Source of the DNA: CAIKZZ01 sp037443765
Lineage (GTDB): Bacteria; Pseudomonadota; Gammaproteobacteria; Steroidobacterales; Steroidobacteraceae
DNA: 20,760 nucleotides
Direction of reading: 5' to 3'
NCBI GenBank assembly: GCA_037443765.1
Contig: JBBINS010000033.1
Location: forward strand, 1 to 20,760
Each line of letters opens with the position of its first letter. The first letter of the stretch is position 1. Shown piece after piece: positions 15,687-20,760 of this stretch. A program made the translations under genes and the position numbers. Under the pieces are notes generated by a model that saw only the letters and a program-made list of their open reading frames with translations, was not told where the DNA came from and did no database searches.

Positions 15687-18110
15687 ATGAAGACGCAAGC
15701 GCGGGTAGTCATCATCGGTGGCGGTGCAGTCGGCTGCAGCGCCCTCTATCACCTGACCCAGCTCGGCGTTACCGACGCGGTGCTCCTCGAACGTGACGAG
15801 CTGACGGCCGGTTCCACCTGGCATGCCGCCGGCAACGTGCCGAACTTCTCGACCTCGTGGAACCTGCTGAAGATGCAGCGCTACACGACGCGCCTGTACG
15901 CCGATCTCGCGCGCCGGACCGGCTACGACATCAACTACCACATCACGGGCTCGATCCGCCTCGCCCACACGCGCGACCGCGTCGACGAGTTCCGCCACGT
16001 GGTCGCGCAGGCGCAGGCGCAGGGCACCGAGTTCGAGATGCTGAGCCCCGCCGACATCCGGTCGCGCTATCCGTTCATTCAGACGGACGGCCTGCTCGCG
16101 GGCCTCTGGGACCCGTACGACGGCGACATCGACCCGGCCCAGATGACACAGGCGCTCGCCAAGGGCGCGCGCGACAAGGGCGCCGAGATCCACCGTAACA
16201 CCAAGGTGACGGCAATCGAGCGCACCGCCTCGGGCGAGTGGCGGGTGGTCACCAATCGCGGCACGATCGTGGCCGAGAAGGTCATCAACGCCGCCGGCTA
16301 CCGTGGCGGCGAGATCGCGGCGATGGTCGGCCAGTACCTGCCGATCGTGACGATGTCGCACCAGTACCTCGTGACCGAGGACATCCCCGAGCTCGTTGAG
16401 CGCGGTGCGGCGCGGCTGCCGCTGCTCAGGGACCCGGACGTCTCGTACTACCTAAGGCAGGAGCGGCAGGGGTTGCTGCTCGGGCCGTACGAGTGGCAGG
16501 CGACTCCGCACTGGCTGGACCGGATCCCCGACGAGTTCGCGCACCAGCTGTTCGACGACGACCTCGGCCGTCTCGAGAAGTACATCGAGGCCGCCTGCGA
16601 GCGCGTGCCGATCCTCGGTTCGGTGGGCATCAAGACCGTCATCAACGGCCCGATCCCGTACGCGCCGGACGGCAACCCGCTGATCGGCCCGGCGCCGGGG
16701 CTGCCGGGCTTCTATCACTGCTGCTCGTTCACGTTCGGCATCGCGCAGGCGGGCGGCGCGGGCAAGGTGATCGCCGAGTGGGTGGCGCACGGCCAGCCCG
16801 AGTGGGACGTCTGGCCGCTCGACTCGCGTCGCTACCTCGAGTTCGCCAACGACAAGTACACGGTCGCGAAGGCCATCGAGACCTATCAGTACGAATATGG
16901 CATCGGCTACCCGGCCGAAGAGCGGCCGGCCGGCCGGCCCGCCAAGACCTCGCCCGTCTACCAGCGCCTCAAGGACAAGGGGGCGCGTTTCGGCGCGCGC
17001 GGCGGCTGGGAGCGCGCGGTGTACTTCCCGAAGGCCGGCGACCCGACCGATCCGGAAGTGTCGTTCCGCCGGCCGGCGTGGCACGCCGCCGTGGCGCGCG
17101 AGTGCGAGGCGGTCGGGCAACGCGTCGCGGTCCTGGACCTGCCGGGCTTCACCAAGTTCGAGGTCGCGGGCAGCGGAGCACGCGGCTGGATCGACCATAT
17201 GGTCGCCGGTGTCGTGCCGAAGGAAGGGCGCAGCGCGCTCAACTACTTCTGCGCGCCGAACGGCGGCATCGTCACCGAGATGACGGTTACGGCCATGGCG
17301 CCGGACCGCTTCTGGCTGATCAGCGCCGCCGCGGGCGAGCGTCACGACGAGCACTGGCTCCGCGATCACCTGCCCGCCGGCGGGGACGTGTGCCTCGAGA
17401 ACCTGTCGACCCGCTACGGCTCGCTGGTCGTGGTCGGCCCGCGCTCGCGCGAGCTGCTCGCGAAGCTGACGCGCGCGGACCTTTCGAATGCGGCCTTTCC
17501 GTGGCTGTCGGTCCGTGCGATCGACGTCGGCTACACGAAGGCCTACGCGATACGGGTCAACTATGTCGGCGAGCTCGGTTGGGAGCTGCACATCCCGGTC
17601 GAGCACCTGCTTTCGGTCTACGACCTCCTCTGGGAGGCGGGCGAGTCGCTCGGCATCAGCGACTACGGCCTCTACGCGATGGACAGCCTGCGGCTCGAGA
17701 AGTGCTACCGCTCGTGGAAGGCGGACCTCACGACCGAGTACACGCCGTTCATGGCCTCGCTCGACCGCTTCGTCAAGCTCGACAAGCCCGGCGGCTTCAT
17801 CGGCGTCGAGGCGCTGAAGCGCGAGGCGGCCGCAGGGCCGCGCGAGCGCTTCGTGCCACTGATCGTCGACGCGGCGGACGCCGACGCGGCGGCCGTGTCG
17901 ATCGTCTACGACGGCAAGGTCCCGGTCGGACTCGTGACCTCGGGCGGCTACGGCTACCGGCTGCGCCAGAGCATCGCGCTCGCCTACGTGCGCACCGACC
18001 TTGCAGCGCCGGGCAAGGTGCTCGAGGTCGAAATCCTCGGCGAGCGGCGCCGCGCCGTCGTCGGTACCGAGCCGCTGTACGACCCGACGAACGCGCGCCT
18101 CAGGGCCTGA
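15687..18110 (+). CDS. Dimethylglycine dehydrogenase-like FAD-GcvT fusion protein (second copy)
   Basis: An 807-aa paralog of the preceding gene with the same domain order: FAD/DAO domain (VVIIGGGAVGCSALYHL; covalent-FAD-type His46 in STWHAAG), FAO_M linker, GcvT domain (YVGELGWELHI about 626-636) and GcvT C-terminal barrel ending YDPTNARLRA. Sequence around the THF-domain signature differs from copy one: RLEKCYRSWKADLTTEYTP and FMASLDRF in place of RVEKGYRHWSHDIADEDTP and LESGL. The two are therefore old, diverged paralogs that may act on successive or different methylated amines rather than being a recent duplication. The gap to copy one is 61 bp, with GGAG upstream of the ATG, so they probably share an operon. 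Electron acceptor and substrate are unknown. Confidence 0.93.
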   Translation: MKTQARVVIIGGGAVGCSALYHLTQLGVTDAVLLERDELTAGSTWHAAGNVPNFSTSWNLLKMQRYTTRLYADLARRTGYDINYHITGSIRLAHTRDRVDEFRHVVAQAQAQGTEFEMLSPADIRSRYPFIQTDGLLAGLWDPYDGDIDPAQMTQALAKGARDKGAEIHRNTKVTAIERTASGEWRVVTNRGTIVAEKVINAAGYRGGEIAAMVGQYLPIVTMSHQYLVTEDIPELVERGAARLPLLRDPDVSYYLRQERQGLLLGPYEWQATPHWLDRIPDEFAHQLFDDDLGRLEKYIEAACERVPILGSVGIKTVINGPIPYAPDGNPLIGPAPGLPGFYHCCSFTFGIAQAGGAGKVIAEWVAHGQPEWDVWPLDSRRYLEFANDKYTVAKAIETYQYEYGIGYPAEERPAGRPAKTSPVYQRLKDKGARFGARGGWERAVYFPKAGDPTDPEVSFRRPAWHAAVARECEAVGQRVAVLDLPGFTKFEVAGSGARGWIDHMVAGVVPKEGRSALNYFCAPNGGIVTEMTVTAMAPDRFWLISAAAGERHDEHWLRDHLPAGGDVCLENLSTRYGSLVVVGPRSRELLAKLTRADLSNAAFPWLSVRAIDVGYTKAYAIRVNYVGELGWELHIPVEHLLSVYDLLWEAGESLGISDYGLYAMDSLRLEKCYRSWKADLTTEYTPFMASLDRFVKLDKPGGFIGVEALKREAAAGPRERFVPLIVDAADADAAAVSIVYDGKVPVGLVTSGGYGYRLRQSIALAYVRTDLAAPGKVLEVEILGERRRAVVGTEPLYDPTNARLRA

Positions 18111-18115
18111 GGGAG

Positions 18116-18130
18116 CGCGGGCCGCCCGCG
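18116..18130. terminator. possible short GC hairpin after the demethylase operon
   Basis: CGCGGG-CCG-CCCGCG forms a 6-bp stem six bases after the stop. CCCCTTGGGG follows a little further on. Neither has a T-run. The 106-bp gap lies between convergent genes, so some transcription end point is expected here; this is only a weak candidate. Confidence 0.3.
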
Positions 18131-18216
18131 GACGCTGCGCGCACCCCTTGGGGCGACCCCGCCGCGAGAGCCGCCGGCGGTCGTCGGGCCGCGTGGATGC
18201 GGACCCGGCTGCGTCG

Positions 18217-18666
18217 TCAGTTGACGGTGACGGAGATCCGCTTGGCCTGGACGGCCGGCGCCTTCGGGATCACGACCTCGAGTACGCCGTTCGCGTAGTT
18301 CGCCGTGATGCCGCCTTCCTGGGCCGGCTCCGGGCGCGTGAATCGACGCATGAAGGTCCCGCTGAGGCGCTCGATGCTCTCGAACTCGGCGGGCGTCGCC
18401 GGCGCGCCTGCCTGGCGGTCGTCGCTGATCGTCAGGATGCCGCCCTCGGCCGTGACCTCGATGTCCTTCGCAGCGACGCCCGGTATGTCGGCCCGAACCA
18501 CGTAGCGGCCGCTCTCGTCGTAGACGTCGACCACCGACGGCATCCACGCCGCGCCATCGGGACGGACGGGCTCTGCGGCGGCAGACGACTGGCTCAGGGC
18601 CTGGTCGAGCTCACGGTGCCAGCGGCTCATGAGCGACCACGGCTGATAGCGAACGATGTTCAGCAT
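18217..18666 (-). CDS. Hsp20 / alpha-crystallin-type small heat-shock protein
   Basis: ATP-independent cytoplasmic holdase chaperone that binds unfolding proteins; 149 aa. The start is MLNIVRYQPWSLMSRWHREL, as in many proteobacterial class members. The alpha-crystallin domain runs about 41-135, with WMPSVVDVYD, YVVRADIPGV, a flexible loop near 85-95 and the family signature GVLEVVIPK at 127-135. The C-terminal anchoring motif I-S-V is at 144-146. The start has a strong ribosome binding site (GAGGAG seven bases before ATG on the minus strand). That site can pair with an upstream segment, suggesting thermosensor control, and a sigma-32-like -10 lies about 45 bases upstream. It is downstream of the binding-protein genes on the same strand, but nothing ties it functionally to the amine genes. 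Confidence 0.96.
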   Translation of the reverse strand: MLNIVRYQPWSLMSRWHRELDQALSQSSAAAEPVRPDGAAWMPSVVDVYDESGRYVVRADIPGVAAKDIEVTAEGGILTISDDRQAGAPATPAEFESIERLSGTFMRRFTRPEPAQEGGITANYANGVLEVVIPKAPAVQAKRISVTVN

Positions 18667-18674
18667 TCAATTCT

Positions 18675-18696
18675 CCTCGGAATCGTCAGCCCGAAG
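18675..18696 (-). promoter_or_regulatory. candidate RNA-thermometer hairpin covering the hsp20 ribosome binding site
   Basis: On the minus-strand transcript CUUCGG (from 18696-18691) pairs with CCGAGG (18680-18675) with one G-U wobble across a 10-nt loop. It can extend past an A-A mismatch to one more C-G pair. The right arm contains most of the GAGGAG ribosome binding site. A weak stem with wobble and mismatch over the Shine-Dalgarno is what heat-melted thermometers of small heat-shock genes look like. Confidence 0.4.
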
Positions 18697-18710
18697 TGGC
18701 GACAAGACCG

Positions 18711-18718
18711 ATATGGTG
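18711..18718 (-). promoter_or_regulatory. candidate sigma-32 (heat-shock) -10 element for hsp20
   Basis: Minus strand CACCATAT differs by one base from the sigma-32 -10 consensus CCCCATNT. The matching -35 region has only weak similarity to CTTGAAA. The position predicts a 5' leader of roughly 35-40 nt that would include the candidate thermometer hairpin. Confidence 0.3.
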
Positions 18719-18852
18719 GCGGCGACGCGGTATTGATTAGGGCCAGGCGCGAGAATCGCGAGGACGGTTCCCGAAGCGTCGCCGGGACGGCCTTGGCCAT
18801 CGGGCCGGCCGGGCGGGCGGCGGCCAAACGCCGGGCCACCGGGCACGGCCCG

Positions 18853-19992
18853 TCAGTGGGCCGTCTTGATCCGCGTCCAGATGCGCGTGCGCATGCGTTC
18901 GGTCGCGGCGCTGACCTCGCTGGTCAGGTAGAGGCGCCTCATGACCTCCGGGGTCATGTAGAGCGTGGGGTCGTTGAGGATCTGCGGCTCGACGAACGCC
19001 CGCGCCGCGAGGTTCTCGTTCGCGTAGTGCGTTTCGTTGGTGATCTTCGCGATCACCTCCGGTCGCAGCAGGAAGTTCAGGAACTCGTGCGCCTCCTCGA
19101 CATGCGGCGCGTCGACGGGGATCAGCATCGCCGAATAGGTCGCGTTCGCGCCTTCCTTCGGCACGGTGAAGGCGAGCTTGACGTCGATGCCCGCCTGGCG
19201 CATGCGCGCCATCGACACCGCGTAGTCGCTCGACCAGCTCATCGCGATGCAGGTCTCCTGGTTCGCGAGCGTGTTCACGTATTCGGCCGAATCGAACGTC
19301 TTGATGTACGGACGCACCTTGAGGATCAGCGCTTCCGCGGCCGCGTAGTCCTCCGGCCGGGGCGTGTTCGGGTCGAGGTGCAGGTAGACGAGGGCGAGCT
19401 GCAGCACGTCCTCGGCCGAGTCGAGGAACGTCACGCCGCAGTCCGCGAAGCGCTGGACGACTTCCGGTTTGAAGATGAGGTCGAGGCTGTCGACCGGCGC
19501 GTCGGCCATGCGCGCACGCACCATCGCGACGTTGTAGGCATAGCCATTGATCGCGTGCAGGTACGGAACCGCGTACTGGTTACCGGGGTCGGATTCGGCC
19601 ATCAGCGCGAGCACCTTCGGGTCGAGGTTCCCCCAGCCCGTCAGCTTCGCGCGATCGAGCTTCCGATAGGCGCCGGCGCGGATCTGGCGGCTGAAGTAAT
19701 TGGTGGAGGTGCTGACGACGTCGTAGCCGGACCCGCCGGCGAGCATCTTGGCCTCCAGGGTCTGGTCGGAGTCGAAGGTGTCGTAGTCGACCTTGATGCC
19801 GGTCGCCTTCTCGAAGTCCGCGACGGTCGTCTTGCCGATGAAGTCGGCCCAGTTGTAGACGCTGACGACGCGCTCGTGGGCGCCGCCCGCCGGCCCGCCG
19901 CAGGCGGCGAGTCCGGCCCAGGCGACGGCGCCCAGCGCCGGCAGCCAGCGTCGCGAGCGTGTTCGGTGCGGTCGATCGATCGTGGTCGTCAT
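18853..19992 (-). CDS. PotD/PotF-type periplasmic solute-binding lipoprotein (first of a pair)
   Basis: ABC-transporter substrate-binding protein of the polyamine-binding family (COG0687 type); 379 aa. The N-terminal basic region and hydrophobic stretch end in the lipobox GLAAC, giving lipid-modified Cys31, so it is probably a membrane-tethered lipoprotein rather than free in the periplasm. The mature protein starts with the family-like VYNWADFIG (about 44-52), followed by VADFEKATGIKVDYDTFDS and YDVVSTSTNYF, typical of the PotD/PotF fold. The C-terminal region EEAHEFLNFLLRPEVIAKI is also typical. The ligand may be a polyamine, but the neighbouring demethylases make another cationic methylated amine possible. 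It is the downstream member of a tandem pair, 52 bp after the other copy. No permease or ATPase is in the window. Confidence 0.93.
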   Translation of the reverse strand: MTTTIDRPHRTRSRRWLPALGAVAWAGLAACGGPAGGAHERVVSVYNWADFIGKTTVADFEKATGIKVDYDTFDSDQTLEAKMLAGGSGYDVVSTSTNYFSRQIRAGAYRKLDRAKLTGWGNLDPKVLALMAESDPGNQYAVPYLHAINGYAYNVAMVRARMADAPVDSLDLIFKPEVVQRFADCGVTFLDSAEDVLQLALVYLHLDPNTPRPEDYAAAEALILKVRPYIKTFDSAEYVNTLANQETCIAMSWSSDYAVSMARMRQAGIDVKLAFTVPKEGANATYSAMLIPVDAPHVEEAHEFLNFLLRPEVIAKITNETHYANENLAARAFVEPQILNDPTLYMTPEVMRRLYLTSEVSAATERMRTRIWTRIKTAH

Positions 19993-20044
19993 TGGGTCTC
20001 GGGCCCCCTGTCAGAGCGCCGGGGCTGGCCGTCCCCGGCGGCGG

Positions 20045-20760
20045 TCACAGCGCGGTCTTGATGCGCGTCCAGGTGCGTGTGCGCAGGCGCTCGGTCGACG
20101 CCTTGATCTCACCGGGCATGAAGGCGCGGGCCCGCAGCTCCGGGGGCGGGTAGAGCGCCGGATCGTTCAGGATGCTCGGGTTCAGGAACGGGCGGGAGCC
20201 CGGAATCTCGTTCGGGTAGTGCGTGTCGTTGGTGACCTTGGCGATCACGTCCGGGCGCAGCATGTAGTTGATGAACTCATGCGCCTCGGCGACGTCCGGC
20301 GCGTCGAACGGGATCAGCCAGCCGTTCACCGTGTTCGCGGTGCCCTCCTTCGGGATCGTGAAGGCGAGCGGCAGGGTCACTCCGGCCGTGCGCGCCCGGT
20401 CGACCGCGATCGCGTAGTCGCTCGACCAGGCCATCGCGACACAGGTTTCGCCGGTGGCGAGCGCGTCGATGTACTCGGAGCTGAAGTGATGGATATACGG
20501 TCGGACCTTGAGTGCCAGTTCCTCCGCTGCCTTGAAGTCCTCGGGCCGGTCGCTGTTGGGGTCGCGCTTGAGGTAGACGAGCGCGAGCTGCAGCACCTCC
20601 CCCGGTGAGTCGAGGAACGTGACGCCGCAGTCGGCGAAGCGCCGGACGACATCGGGGTTGAACAGCATGTCGAGGCTGTCGACCGGTGCATCCTTCATCC
20701 GCGCACGAATCATCGGCACGTTGTAGGCGAAGCCGTCGTAGGAGTGCAGGTACGGTACCG
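20045..20760 (-). CDS. PotD/PotF-type solute-binding protein, partial (second copy, N-terminus beyond window)
   Basis: The C-terminal 238 codons or so of a second polyamine-type binding protein; the frame is open through the window edge, so the signal sequence and first lobe are missing. The visible start of the fragment reads VPYLHSYDGFAYNVPMIRARM, aligning with VPYLHAINGYAYNVAMVRARM of the downstream copy, which proves the gene continues beyond 20760; the in-frame GTG at 20719 is not the real start. Shared landmarks include DAPVDSLD, FADCGVTFLDS, QLALVYL, ETCVAMAWSSDYA and the ending ERLRTRTWTRIKTAL. Copies differ at many ligand-lobe positions, so the two may bind different amines. Permease and ATPase genes, if present, should lie upstream at positions above 20760. 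Confidence 0.92.
   Translation of the reverse strand, partial: VPYLHSYDGFAYNVPMIRARMKDAPVDSLDMLFNPDVVRRFADCGVTFLDSPGEVLQLALVYLKRDPNSDRPEDFKAAEELALKVRPYIHHFSSEYIDALATGETCVAMAWSSDYAIAVDRARTAGVTLPLAFTIPKEGTANTVNGWLIPFDAPDVAEAHEFINYMLRPDVIAKVTNDTHYPNEIPGSRPFLNPSILNDPALYPPPELRARAFMPGEIKASTERLRTRTWTRIKTAL

Noticed and set aside
13172..15715. 847-aa minus-strand open frame opposite the first demethylase gene
   Set aside because: The opposite strand carries an unmistakable FAD-GcvT protein; the antisense product is Arg/Asp/Val-rich and featureless.
18001..20061. 686-aa plus-strand open frame across hsp20 and the first binding-protein gene
   Set aside because: It spans two well-supported minus-strand genes and has composition typical of an antisense shadow.
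1..20760. CRISPR arrays, tRNA or rRNA genes, insertion sequences and prophage genes
   Set aside because: No regularly spaced direct repeats, cloverleaf-like sequences, transposase motifs or phage proteins were recognised.

Overview
This GC-rich, gene-dense window comes from a heterotrophic, probably aerobic Gram-negative proteobacterium. A 903-aa TonB-dependent receptor of the kind abundant in GC-rich Gammaproteobacteria (Steroidobacter/Nevskia-like groups) and sphingomonads suggests this, as do a TPR-sulfotransferase pair and GC-rich codon use. The taxonomic placement is inference. No rRNA, tRNA, insertion sequence, prophage or CRISPR array was seen.

Layout. (1) 16-7075, plus strand: a TonB-dependent outer-membrane receptor, an intrinsic terminator, then two translationally overlapping TPR-sulfotransferases. 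(2) 7395-10036, plus strand: a non-pyrrolysine MttB-superfamily methyltransferase and folD. (3) 10038-12252, minus strand: a zinc-independent quinone oxidoreductase-like dehydrogenase, a membrane-anchored conserved hypothetical protein, and a YwkD-like VOC protein that lacks one expected metal ligand. (4) 12484-18110, plus strand: an XRE-cupin regulator with a perfect 16-bp palindrome over its own candidate promoter, then two tandem dimethylglycine/sarcosine dehydrogenase-like FAD-GcvT fusion proteins. (5) 18217-20760, minus strand: an Hsp20 chaperone with a possible RNA-thermometer hairpin, and two tandem PotD/PotF-type solute-binding proteins, the second cut by the window edge.

How the genes may work together. 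The coherent story is catabolism of an N-methylated amine (betaine or methylamine type). PotD/F-like proteins would capture the substrate. The MttB-like enzyme would remove or transfer a first methyl group. The two flavin-THF demethylases would oxidise the remaining N-methyl groups to 5,10-methylene-THF, and FolD would oxidise that to 10-formyl-THF. The XRE-cupin protein would control the demethylase operon. The substrate is not determined by sequence. No corrinoid protein, corrinoid-activating enzyme or ABC permease lies in the window, so the methyl acceptor of the MttB-like protein is an open question.

A striking feature is that three unrelated families occur as adjacent same-strand pairs: sulfotransferases, flavin demethylases and binding proteins. 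The best candidates for undescribed biology are the MttB/FolD/dual-demethylase module without a corrinoid partner, the receptor-linked twin TPR-sulfotransferases, and the regulatory palindrome at 12413-12428.
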